NCBI GenBank assembly: GCA_051967755.1
Contig: JBQDYD010000001.1
Location: 1 to 64,000, forward strand
Reading direction: 5' to 3'
From: UBA1672 sp051967755
GTDB lineage: Bacteria > Pseudomonadota > Alphaproteobacteria > Micavibrionales > Micavibrionaceae
DNA: 64,000 nucleotides
In this document: positions 55,835-64,000 of the stretch, one piece after another
How the letters are laid out: every line of letters begins with the position of its first letter
How positions within the stretch are numbered: the first letter of the stretch is position 1
Notes under the pieces: model-generated
Databases searched by the model: none
Told to the model about the DNA's origin: nothing
Seen by the model: only the letters and a program-made list of their open reading frames with translations
Made by a program: the position numbers and the translations under genes

Positions 55835-57214
55835 CTAGGCCAAACGAAGTTCATCCGAAGAAGACTGATCCTGATGACCGATTTTCGCGCCCAAATCATT
55901 CATTAACTCTATGAAATTCGGGAAGCTTGTCTTTATCGGCGATGCGTCATCAATTTCTACAGGTTCTTCAGTGGCGCACCCAAGCACAAGAAAGCTCATC
56001 GCAATACGGTGATCCAGCGCGGTTTCAACACTTGCCCCGCCTTTAGGAGCCTTGCCCTTACCGTGAATAATCAAACTATCTTCGCCCATTTCCAACTCAA
56101 CGCCGCATGCTTTCAGACCATTGGCCATCATAAGCAAACGATCGCTTTCCTTGACGCGCAGCTCTTTTAACCCCGTCATGGTGGTTGTCCCTTCCGCGCA
56201 CGCGGCTGCAACTGCAAGAATGGGGAACTCATCAATCATCGATGGTACGCGTTCCTCGGGCACCGTAATACCTTTTAATGTGTTTTTGGAGGTGACCTGT
56301 ATTGTCGCTACAGGCTCACCGGCTTCTACACGCTCATTCTCATAACGCACATCGCCGCCCATTTCCTTTAAGGTTGTAAACACACCATCGCGGCGCGTAT
56401 TGACACCAACATTCGTCATTGTGATGCTTGACCCCTCTACAATAAGTGCAGCAACCGCAGCAAACGCGGCAGAGCTTGGGTCTCTCGGCACATCAACCGC
56501 GCACCCCTGTAATTCCTGATGACCACACAGCGAAATCGCCTGCTTGCCGCCTTCCAAATCCTCAACCTTCACATCAACACCAAAATGGCGCAGCATATTT
56601 TCTGTATGATCGCGTGTTGGATGATCTTCTATCACCGTCGTGCGCCCCGCCGCATTAAGACCTGCCAGCATAATCGCGGACTTCACCTGCGCACTGGCAA
56701 CAGGTAATTCATATTCAATCGGCAGTACTTCTTGCGCGCCCTTAACGGTCAGGGGTAAACGCTCCCCTGATCTGCACAAAAATTTTGCACCCATTTTCTC
56801 TATCGGGGTGACGATGCGTTTCATCGGACGCTTTACCAGCGATGCATCCCCTGTAAATGTCGCCGTAATATCATGCCCCCCGATAAGCCCCATCAACAGG
56901 CGTGTTGAGGTACCGCTATTACCCATTTCAAGGACTTCGTCCGGCTCTTTCAAACCGCCGACACCAACGCCATGCAAACGCCATAAACCATCATCACTGC
57001 GTTCTATTTTCGCGCCCATTGCGCGCATTGCTGCGGCCGTGTGCAGAACATCTTCGCCTTCCAGCAAACCACTCACAATCGTCTCCCCGATTGCGAGAGA
57101 GCCAAACATGATAGAGCGATGGGAAATTGATTTATCACCGGGAATAACGGCTGTGCCACTCAGGGCATCTGCTTTATGGGCTTTAATCGCCCCTGCATAT
57201 AGGGATTGTGTCAT
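55835..57214 (-). CDS. aroA: 3-phosphoshikimate 1-carboxyvinyltransferase (EPSP synthase)
   Basis: Shikimate pathway enzyme joining PEP and shikimate-3-phosphate. The 459 residues show PGDKSISHRSIMFGSLA, LEMGNSGTSTRLLMGL, and LKELRVKESDRL. It begins the aroA-cmk-rpsA-ihfB-lapA-pyrF run, all on the minus strand. Confidence 0.97.
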   Translation of the reverse strand: MTQSLYAGAIKAHKADALSGTAVIPGDKSISHRSIMFGSLAIGETIVSGLLEGEDVLHTAAAMRAMGAKIERSDDGLWRLHGVGVGGLKEPDEVLEMGNSGTSTRLLMGLIGGHDITATFTGDASLVKRPMKRIVTPIEKMGAKFLCRSGERLPLTVKGAQEVLPIEYELPVASAQVKSAIMLAGLNAAGRTTVIEDHPTRDHTENMLRHFGVDVKVEDLEGGKQAISLCGHQELQGCAVDVPRDPSSAAFAAVAALIVEGSSITMTNVGVNTRRDGVFTTLKEMGGDVRYENERVEAGEPVATIQVTSKNTLKGITVPEERVPSMIDEFPILAVAAACAEGTTTMTGLKELRVKESDRLLMMANGLKACGVELEMGEDSLIIHGKGKAPKGGASVETALDHRIAMSFLVLGCATEEPVEIDDASPIKTSFPNFIELMNDLGAKIGHQDQSSSDELRLA

Positions 57215-57286
57215 ACTTAACTTGCTTTAATCGGGTTAAATTCCATTACAAAAATGAATAAAGGGAAAACCGTGATAAAGCAATAA

Positions 57287-59464
57287 CTATGCTTCGAAGG
57301 TTGCAAGATCGCCGTTATATGTTTTGATAAATTCAAAGAATTCATTGGCAGGCACAGGTCTGGAATATCTAAAGCCTTGCACCTCGTCACATCCTTGCGC
57401 AACCAAGAAATCTTCATGATCTTTCGTTTCCACACCCTCAGCGATAACTTTTAAGTTCAAAGAGTGCCCCAAATTAATAATCGTACGTGCAATAGATTCA
57501 TTATGCTGATCATTTAATGCGTTTCTGACGAATGACTGGTCAATCTTCAAACGATCAATCGGGAACTGGCTGAGGTAAGAGAGTGACGAATATCCTGTTC
57601 CGAAATCATCAATCGCAATTTCAACACCAAGTGCGTGCAATGCATTTAAAATCGAGACTGTGTGCTGGATATCATCCATAAAGACACTCTCGGTAACTTC
57701 AAGCTCCAAGCATTTTGGATCAACGCCCGTTCTCCGCAACACTTGTGATACATCTGTACAAATATCACCATGGACAAACTGACTACCTGACACATTAATC
57801 GCAAAACGGATCATATACCCGTGCTCTTCATGGCATTGTTTGGCAATTTCACAGGCTTTATTCAAAACCCACTGACCGATAGGAACAATCAAGCCTGACT
57901 GCTCCGCAACAGGAATAAACAAACCCGGAGAAATAAAAGAGCCACCGTCTTTGCTATTATCAGGCTTCCACCAACGGATAAGAGCTTCCGCGCCGATGAC
58001 AGCACCTGTTTTTAAACACAATTGCGGCTGGAAGAATAGTTGCAACTCATCATTTTCAAGGGCATCACGCAAATCACGAAGTATTTGAAAACGCTCTTGC
58101 ACAGCGCGGTCAAAGTCTTCTGAATATTCCTTGATCGTGTCGCGCCCTTCTTCTTTTGCTCTGTTCAATGCAATATCTGCATTTTTCAGAACCATATCAG
58201 GGTCAACACCATCATCAGGGAACGTCGAAACACCGACCGATGCACGCACCTGAAACTCTTCGTTAAACACTTTAAACGGCTCAACACGGATAATACTGAC
58301 AACGCGGCGCGCAACTTCGCGGGCATTTGTCACATCACCATGGAGCGGCATCATAACAGCAAACTCATCCTCACCTGCGCGGGCAATCGTTGCAGATTCA
58401 GGCAATGAAGCTCTTAATTTTTTACCGACAAGCCTTAATATCGCATCTCCGACATTGTGCCCCATGGAATCATTGATATCTTTAAAATGATCCAAATCCA
58501 GCGCAACAACCGCAAACCGTTTCGTACTACCGTCTTTATTCAGGGAGGCTTCCTCACTAAGCTTTTGAACAAAAAACGCGCGGTTCGGCAAACCTGTAAG
58601 GCTGTCGTAATATGCTAGCTTATGAATTTTGTCTTCAGCGGTACTTTTCAAATGCGTAATATTATCTGCATTTTGCATGATCAACTTTTGCGTCAAATCA
58701 ATAACCGCACCAATTTCATCTGTCTTTCCATAAGGTGATGGCTCAATCGTCGGAGCTTCTGGATTTTTAAATGCCGTAACAAGCAAAGAGCGCACAAATA
58801 ACATTGGCTCCAACAACCACTTACCAAGCGCAATCATAAGCACTGTCGTCACCAACAGTGAAAGCAGCACCATAATCTTTATACTATCCAGCACATAGAA
58901 AAGGACTTTTTCGGTAACCAGGCTTGAATCAACCTGCACCACAACAGAAAACGTGCTTTGAATATCAGAGCTTTTAAGAATAAATTCATAAGCACTACCA
59001 TCCGCACTCATGAGTGTATTGCTCATCTCATTTTGCTTTGCCGACAAGCTCAACGGACTGCCGTAGCTTTTTATAAAATCAAATGTATATGAATAAACCG
59101 CCAACCCGTTTATGTGCGTCAGATTAAACAAATCATTAATTTGCGCATCAGTAAAAGGCGTCTCTCTCGTGCCCTTTTTGTTAAGATTAATCGTCGACGC
59201 AATCGCCGTGCGGGCTTCTGTTCTTAAAATTTCCAGCTGCTCTTGTCTGTATTGCTCTATCCCGCCAAGATTTAAAACCAAGGTCTGTACAAGCATAATT
59301 GTCAAGAACGCCGTAAGCGCGATGCGCCAGCTAATCTTACTGCTCCAGATTTTCTGGGGTGAGGAAACAAATATGCTCTTGAATGCAAACGTGTTTTTTG
59401 CATCAGAATGCGCATCCTGACTATCGATTGTTTTTCGCGATTTCAACAGAGAAGAAATACTCAT
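57287..59464 (-). CDS. Membrane GGDEF/EAL protein, likely cyclic-di-GMP phosphodiesterase
   Basis: Inner-membrane protein of 725 residues: helices at about 46-68 and 193-216 enclose a periplasmic sensor. The GGDEF domain has AGEDEF (363-368), in which the second Gly is Glu, so cyclase activity is doubtful. The EAL domain is complete: EAL (493-495), NVSGSQF, EVTESVF, IDDFGTGYSS, LKIDQSF and AEGVET. It probably degrades cyclic-di-GMP, perhaps with the GGDEF domain as a GTP sensor. AAGG lies five bases before ATG. The 3' side lies near aroA. Confidence 0.92.
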   Translation of the reverse strand: MSISSLLKSRKTIDSQDAHSDAKNTFAFKSIFVSSPQKIWSSKISWRIALTAFLTIMLVQTLVLNLGGIEQYRQEQLEILRTEARTAIASTINLNKKGTRETPFTDAQINDLFNLTHINGLAVYSYTFDFIKSYGSPLSLSAKQNEMSNTLMSADGSAYEFILKSSDIQSTFSVVVQVDSSLVTEKVLFYVLDSIKIMVLLSLLVTTVLMIALGKWLLEPMLFVRSLLVTAFKNPEAPTIEPSPYGKTDEIGAVIDLTQKLIMQNADNITHLKSTAEDKIHKLAYYDSLTGLPNRAFFVQKLSEEASLNKDGSTKRFAVVALDLDHFKDINDSMGHNVGDAILRLVGKKLRASLPESATIARAGEDEFAVMMPLHGDVTNAREVARRVVSIIRVEPFKVFNEEFQVRASVGVSTFPDDGVDPDMVLKNADIALNRAKEEGRDTIKEYSEDFDRAVQERFQILRDLRDALENDELQLFFQPQLCLKTGAVIGAEALIRWWKPDNSKDGGSFISPGLFIPVAEQSGLIVPIGQWVLNKACEIAKQCHEEHGYMIRFAINVSGSQFVHGDICTDVSQVLRRTGVDPKCLELEVTESVFMDDIQHTVSILNALHALGVEIAIDDFGTGYSSLSYLSQFPIDRLKIDQSFVRNALNDQHNESIARTIINLGHSLNLKVIAEGVETKDHEDFLVAQGCDEVQGFRYSRPVPANEFFEFIKTYNGDLATFEA

Positions 59465-59609
59465 GCAACCTTATATATATTAAGCAAAATACAACTCACC
59501 TTAGGGAAAGCAGAAACTCCCAAATACATTATATAACGCTAATGCTTAATAAGGTGTTTATGCAAATAAAATAATTACTATATTGAAAATAATCCTAAGC
59601 TTTCTAATC

Positions 59610-60806
59610 TTAGTCCTTCGCACAAAGAATAAGCTTCTTTTGACCGTCGGCTATGGTTGTTGCGAAAATTCTATGCACCCCACCATCCTTAAGCTTCAAT
59701 TTGCGTCTCAATGCGTCAACGCTAGAGGGGAAGTTCCGAACAACCAAATCCGCTTTTTTTACCGGTAAATTTTTTGCTTTTACTGCCAACACATCTTCAA
59801 CGCGATACACCTTACCGGGGAAATTTTCGCAGGGTTTTTCCGACGTATATATATGCGAATTCGGATGGATTTTTTTGACCCCGTATTGAACCGCCATCAT
59901 TTTATATCCGCCTGCTTTTTGAAAGGCAGGTCCGGGCTCATATATATACCCCATCGGCATGGCGCACTCGATGTCCGTATTTTTTTCTTCTGACAGATGA
60001 TACGAAAATCTATGAACGGGATGACCGTGATCATCTAAATTCACGGCGACAATTTCCACATCATTTGAACCAAACTCATCGCCATGACCCGCTTCAAAGT
60101 CCAGAATATACAGAACCTCTTTGCATTCACCGCGCCACTGCACCACATGCACCTGCGTGACTGCACCCAACTGTTCAATGCCCTTTTCAATATCAAGAAA
60201 CGGCGAGGTCTTCATCATCACTTTCTTGACTTTGCGTTTTAAAAGCGGAAGCAAGTCCAATATATTCGGTGCGCAGGATGCCAAGTCAAACAGCCCCTTA
60301 CGCCCATTTTCGCGACGCTTAGGATCGATAAATGCAAAGTCCAATATTTCACACCCCTCAAGGAAATCTGCGCAATCCACATTAAGGACAATCAGGTTTC
60401 CCGCCATTACGGATGCGTTATGTTTCAAAATTGATGAGGCGACAGGATCTACATCCGTACACAGCCCAACCGTATAACGCTTGGCGAATGCAAGGCTATC
60501 TGCGCCCGCGCCGGAGGTTAAATCAACAAACGATCCCCCACCCACCAAAGACGCCTTATATGTCGCGCACGCCTGAGACGATGCTTGCTCATACAAATCA
60601 TGTGGCGGAAAAATGAAACCATCCGTATCGTACAAATCCGGTGACTTTGTTTTGGCTTTTTGTCTGGTTTTAATCTGGTCCAAAACAAGCGGGTAAGGCC
60701 AGTTCACATCAGGTGCTTTTTTCAGTGCAAGCGCCTTCACATCATCTGCCTCATGAAGATCAATGAACCCTTGCACCTCTGGCTTAAGCAGATATTCCCA
60801 ATCCAT
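59610..60806 (-). CDS. THUMP-like SAM-dependent methyltransferase family protein
   Basis: Class I Rossmann methyltransferase-like protein (398 residues). SAM-binding FVDLTSGAGADSLAFA is seen at about 95-110, FAIFIDPKRRE-type signature in LDFAFIDPKRRENGRKG, and a C-terminal THUMP-like domain (VVRNFPSSVDALRRKLKLKDGG). Such proteins are widespread but uncharacterised, with RNA methylation as a likely role. The ATG at 60806 is used. A TTG at 60830 would overlap pyrC by 19 bases. It directly follows pyrC. Confidence 0.78.
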   Translation of the reverse strand: MDWEYLLKPEVQGFIDLHEADDVKALALKKAPDVNWPYPLVLDQIKTRQKAKTKSPDLYDTDGFIFPPHDLYEQASSQACATYKASLVGGGSFVDLTSGAGADSLAFAKRYTVGLCTDVDPVASSILKHNASVMAGNLIVLNVDCADFLEGCEILDFAFIDPKRRENGRKGLFDLASCAPNILDLLPLLKRKVKKVMMKTSPFLDIEKGIEQLGAVTQVHVVQWRGECKEVLYILDFEAGHGDEFGSNDVEIVAVNLDDHGHPVHRFSYHLSEEKNTDIECAMPMGYIYEPGPAFQKAGGYKMMAVQYGVKKIHPNSHIYTSEKPCENFPGKVYRVEDVLAVKAKNLPVKKADLVVRNFPSSVDALRRKLKLKDGGVHRIFATTIADGQKKLILCAKD

Positions 60807-60811
60807 ATTTT

Positions 60812-61915
60812 TTACAGCTTGATCGACCAAGGAATTGTTTTTTGACCCACGCCCAACGGCAATGGCGTAACATCCCCTTCAGGTGTTTTTAGTGCCTGCA
60901 CAGGGGTGTCTTCTTTGGTCAAAGTAAAGGTCTCAGATGACACGCTCAGGTCATAAAAATTCGGGCCATTTTCACATAAGAATTTCTGAAATATGGCCTG
61001 TCCTTCGACAAGTGATAAATCAACACCCGCAAGCTCAAACCCCTCCGCATAAAGTTGCGGAGCAATCCCACCTGTAAAACATCCTGCTGCGCAACCGCAA
61101 TCTGTGGCCTTGGTCGTATGGGGCGCAGAATCGGTTCCTGCAAAAAATTGCGTATTTTCAGGATCGATAACCGCCGCGCGTAAGGCATCGCGATCCTCAA
61201 CATGCTTTAACACAGGCAAGCAGAAAAGATGATATTTCAACCCCTGTATCAAATCCCCGATCGTATAGATCAAATGTTGCGGCGTAATCGTTGCTGCGGT
61301 GTTTTCACCTGATGCTTTTACAAAATCCACCGCCTTTTTTGTCGTAACGTGTTCACAGACAATTTTCAGATCAGGGAATTTTTCACGCACACGCGGCATA
61401 TGGGTGGTGTAGAAAATCTCTTCTGCATTTTCCTTACGATCAAAATAACGATCTCCGCTTAACCCCGGCTCCTCACCATGAATGCACAGAACAACGCCCG
61501 CCTTTTCCATCGCGGCAAAAACACCATTATCTATAAAGGTGGTAATCGGCACGCCAAATTCCGCGCCTGTTGTGCCGTGCGGCGGATATGATTTACACGC
61601 CTTTAGCAAGCCGGAGCCTGCGCCCTCTTCGATCATTTGCGGGGTTGTGTCTTTGGTCAAATATAGCGGAACAATTAATTCATCGAATTGATCGGCACCT
61701 GCAGATTTCAGATCACGAATATATCGCTCCAGGCTCCAATATTCACCGCGTTCCTGCGCCTCTAAAATAACGGCGGTCGGCGGCTTTGTGTTCGGCATCG
61801 CCAATGCACCCGCACATCCCATATCAATATGTGCCTGAATATAATCACGCACCGCAGGCCCCTGCCTGAAATGTGTGTGAAGATCATACCATTTTGGAAG
61901 TGAAAAAGAGGTCAT
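60812..61915 (-). CDS. pyrC: Dihydroorotase (type II)
   Basis: Third step of pyrimidine synthesis; cyclises carbamoyl aspartate. The 367 residues show YDLHTHFRQG (zinc-binding HxH), CAGALAMPNTKPP and FFAGTDSAPHTTKAT. The ATG at 61915 has AAGGG eight bases upstream, whereas the in-frame GTG at 61924 would sit on top of that site. It is preceded by folE on the same strand, 38 bases away. Confidence 0.95.
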   Translation of the reverse strand: MTSFSLPKWYDLHTHFRQGPAVRDYIQAHIDMGCAGALAMPNTKPPTAVILEAQERGEYWSLERYIRDLKSAGADQFDELIVPLYLTKDTTPQMIEEGAGSGLLKACKSYPPHGTTGAEFGVPITTFIDNGVFAAMEKAGVVLCIHGEEPGLSGDRYFDRKENAEEIFYTTHMPRVREKFPDLKIVCEHVTTKKAVDFVKASGENTAATITPQHLIYTIGDLIQGLKYHLFCLPVLKHVEDRDALRAAVIDPENTQFFAGTDSAPHTTKATDCGCAAGCFTGGIAPQLYAEGFELAGVDLSLVEGQAIFQKFLCENGPNFYDLSVSSETFTLTKEDTPVQALKTPEGDVTPLPLGVGQKTIPWSIKL

Positions 61916-61953
61916 CGGCCGCACCCTTCGTTGTTACAGCCGCAACACTACCC

Positions 61954-62571
61954 CTAATCTTTGATCATATCAAGGAAACGTCGTTGTACGTGGTAATCCT
62001 CTTTGAAAATACCACTGAACATTGATGTTACAGTTGATGATCCTGCCTTATTAACACCGCGTGTCGACATGCACTGGTGGTTGGCGTCGATATAAACAGC
62101 AACACCTTTTGGCTTTAGGGTTTCATCAATACACTGCACAACATTACGTGTCATATTTTCCTGTGACACCAAACGGCGTGCGAAAATATCAACAATACGC
62201 GCAAGCTTTGAAATACCGACAACCTTTTCATCCGGCCAATAGGCAACATGCGCCTTACCAAGAATAGGAACTAGGTGGTGTTCACAATGCGATACAAAGT
62301 CAATGTCACGCACGATAACCATATCATCGAAACCTTCGATATCTTCGAACGTCTTCGATAATTCTGCCGCCGCGTCTTTTGTGTAACCTGAGAAGAATTC
62401 TTCATATGCTTTCACAACGCGCTTGGGCGTTTCTACCAGACCTTCACGGGTTGGGTCTTCACCAGCCCAACGCAACATAACCTCAACTGCCTTCATTGCT
62501 TCTTCGCGGCTAGGACGGTTATCCTGCTCAACTACATTCGAACTTGTTTCTTTATTCATTTTCAAAGCCAT
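61954..62571 (-). CDS. folE: GTP cyclohydrolase I
   Basis: Makes dihydroneopterin triphosphate for folate synthesis. The 205 residues show GEDPTREGLVETPKRV, FVSHCEHHLVPILGKAHV (zinc-binding Cys and His), and QENMTRNVVQCIDE. It is divergent from cysS across about 90 bases. Confidence 0.96.
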   Translation of the reverse strand: MALKMNKETSSNVVEQDNRPSREEAMKAVEVMLRWAGEDPTREGLVETPKRVVKAYEEFFSGYTKDAAAELSKTFEDIEGFDDMVIVRDIDFVSHCEHHLVPILGKAHVAYWPDEKVVGISKLARIVDIFARRLVSQENMTRNVVQCIDETLKPKGVAVYIDANHQCMSTRGVNKAGSSTVTSMFSGIFKEDYHVQRRFLDMIKD

Positions 62572-62661
62572 TTTTCAAAAAACCTAAAATTAAGGGTTGG
62601 TCTTAGCGTTTCTTTACCGTATTTTCCAGTAAAAAGCGACATTGAAGGACATTTATTGCAT

Positions 62662-64000
62662 ATGACCGCCCTAAAACTGCAAAATTCCCTAAGCGGGAAA
62701 AAAGAAACGTTTGAGCCGATCAACCCCGATCATGTACGGATTTATGCTTGTGGCCCAACGGTTTACAGCTATGCGCATATTGGAAATGCGCGCATGGCGG
62801 TGGTATTTGACGTGCTGGCAAATGTCTTGCGCACGATCTATCCAAAAGTCACTTATGTATCAAACATCACTGACGTTGATGACAAAATCATCACCGCATC
62901 ACATGAGACTGGCGAAGCGATCGACACCATCACAAAGAAATATGCCGACATATATAATGCAGATATGGCATCCTTGGGCGTAAAAGCCCCTGATATTCAG
63001 CCGCGCGCCACTGATCACATCACCCAAATGATTGCAATCATTGAGGAACTGATTAAAAAAGAGCACGCCTATGCGGCAGATGGACATGTGCTGTTCAACG
63101 TCCCCTCCTTCCCGAAATATGGCGGATTAAGCGGACGCAGCCGTGATGAACAAATCGCAGGTGCGCGCGTTGAGGTCGCCTCTTATAAAAAAGACCCCGC
63201 CGATTTCGTTTTGTGGAAGCCAAGCAATGGCGATGAACCCGGTTGGGACAGCCCATGGGGCAAAGGCCGCCCGGGCTGGCATATTGAATGTTCGGCCATG
63301 GCGCAAGAGCATTTAGGATTGCCTTTTGATATTCATGGCGGCGGCGCGGATTTAAAATTCCCGCATCATGAAAATGAAATCGCGCAGAGCTGCTGTGCGC
63401 ATGGTGATAAAGAAGACCTCTCCAGCTTTTCCAAATATTGGGTGCATAACGGCTTTGTTACCGTCGAAGGCGAGAAAATGTCCAAATCTTTGGGCAATGT
63501 CACCCTTGCACATGATCTCATCAAAGAGCATGCAGGCGAAACACTCCGCCTGACATTGCTGTCCGCACATTATCGCCAGCCATTGGACTGGACGGAAGAA
63601 TCCATCAAACAATCAAAGAAAACATTGGATCGCCTTTATCAATATATGCGTGAGATTGATGACATTGATTATGATGATCAAGCAAGCGCGCCGGATACAT
63701 TCATGGATGCACTCTGTGATGACCTGAACACACCAAAAGCGATATCCGCCCTGATTGCCCTTGGAAAACATGCCGCAGAAGCAAAAACACCCGCAGCAAA
63801 GTCTGAATTTTATGCTGCAGCACGCACCCTGAACATACTGCAGCAAAATGCTGATGAGTGGCTTGGGTACAGCGTTTCAGGAAATGATGTCGATGAAAAT
63901 ATGATCAATTATTTGCTGCAGCAACGCAAAGATGCCAGAGCGGAGAAAAACTACGCCAGATCAGATGAAATTCGTGATGAATTGCTCGAAATGGGTATCG
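62662..64000 (+). CDS. cysS: Cysteinyl-tRNA synthetase, 3' end cut by window
   Basis: Class I aminoacyl-tRNA synthetase that charges tRNA-Cys. The open frame runs to the window edge (446 codons seen), so only the C-terminal tail is missing. Signatures: YACGPTVYSYAHIGNAR with the zinc Cys and HIGH-type HIGN, PGWHIECSAM, FPHHENEIAQS, and KMSKS at EGEKMSKSLGN. AAGGA lies 12 bases before the ATG; a TTG at 62656 is a possible alternative start. The divergent neighbour is folE. Confidence 0.96.
   Translation, partial: MTALKLQNSLSGKKETFEPINPDHVRIYACGPTVYSYAHIGNARMAVVFDVLANVLRTIYPKVTYVSNITDVDDKIITASHETGEAIDTITKKYADIYNADMASLGVKAPDIQPRATDHITQMIAIIEELIKKEHAYAADGHVLFNVPSFPKYGGLSGRSRDEQIAGARVEVASYKKDPADFVLWKPSNGDEPGWDSPWGKGRPGWHIECSAMAQEHLGLPFDIHGGGADLKFPHHENEIAQSCCAHGDKEDLSSFSKYWVHNGFVTVEGEKMSKSLGNVTLAHDLIKEHAGETLRLTLLSAHYRQPLDWTEESIKQSKKTLDRLYQYMREIDDIDYDDQASAPDTFMDALCDDLNTPKAISALIALGKHAAEAKTPAAKSEFYAAARTLNILQQNADEWLGYSVSGNDVDENMINYLLQQRKDARAEKNYARSDEIRDELLEMGI

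Noticed and set aside
56640..57230. Open frame of about 196 codons on the plus strand
   Set aside because: Antisense to aroA, whose signatures are clear.

Overview
The window reads as one contiguous, gene-dense stretch of an alphaproteobacterial chromosome of moderate GC, by eye around 45 percent. Several gene orders are typical of Alphaproteobacteria: aroA-cmk-rpsA-ihfB-lapA-pyrF-trpF-trpB-trpA-accD-folC, chvI-chvG close to ahcY, ahcY next to divL, tsaE-murU-addB-addA beside trxA, and surA-rsmA close to gmk. The genus cannot be fixed from sequence alone. Many orphan proteins and the reduced versions of conserved clusters suggest a lineage outside the well-studied Rhizobiales and Rhodobacterales. 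No insertion sequence, prophage, CRISPR array, rRNA gene or integron was seen, and no intergenic gap exceeds 300 bases. The two longest (9002-9268 and 19665-19940) hold AT-rich divergent promoter regions.

Layout. 1-5100: membrane genes (MscS-type channel, ZntB/CorA-type transporter, PQQ-type sugar dehydrogenase, a small membrane protein) and tRNA-Ser(GGA). 5100-9000: an orphan membrane protein, an alpha/beta hydrolase, two envelope glycosyltransferases (GT4 and GT9) and a BigR/SqrR-like ArsR regulator. 9000-14900: gmk, an orphan, rsmA, surA, an NDUFA9-like reductase, a DUF1223 protein and a cupin. 14900-25500: a UvrD/PcrA helicase, a diguanylate cyclase, a 421-residue orphan, a GH37 trehalase, the YifB/ComM ATPase, two orphans, a HIT protein and panD. 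25450-39900: a D,D-peptidase, trxA, addA, addB, murU-like, tsaE, a secreted orphan, divL, an SGNH hydrolase and ahcY. 39900-45100: two small orphans with a clear terminator, a PTS enzyme I-like protein, chvG and chvI. 45100-57200: the folC-accD-trpAB-trpF-pyrF-lapA-ihfB-rpsA-cmk-aroA run. 57200-64000: a GGDEF/EAL protein, a THUMP-like methyltransferase, pyrC, folE and the 5' part of cysS, which is cut by the window end.

Functionally the window mixes housekeeping (translation, tryptophan, pyrimidine, folate, fatty acid and aromatic synthesis, recombination repair) with cell-cycle and envelope signalling (DivL, ChvGI, cyclic-di-GMP enzymes). The most interesting points are departures from conserved neighbourhoods. 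A PTS enzyme I-like gene sits where Rhizobiales carry hprK/EIIA/HPr. A GyrI-like gene is translationally linked between trpB and trpA. A six-helix membrane protein lies between trpF and pyrF. amgK and pdxA are missing from their usual places. A two-gene small-protein unit lies between ahcY and the enzyme I-like gene. I found no convincing wholly new multi-gene system; the closest candidate is the small-protein/enzyme I-like locus at 39930-42582.
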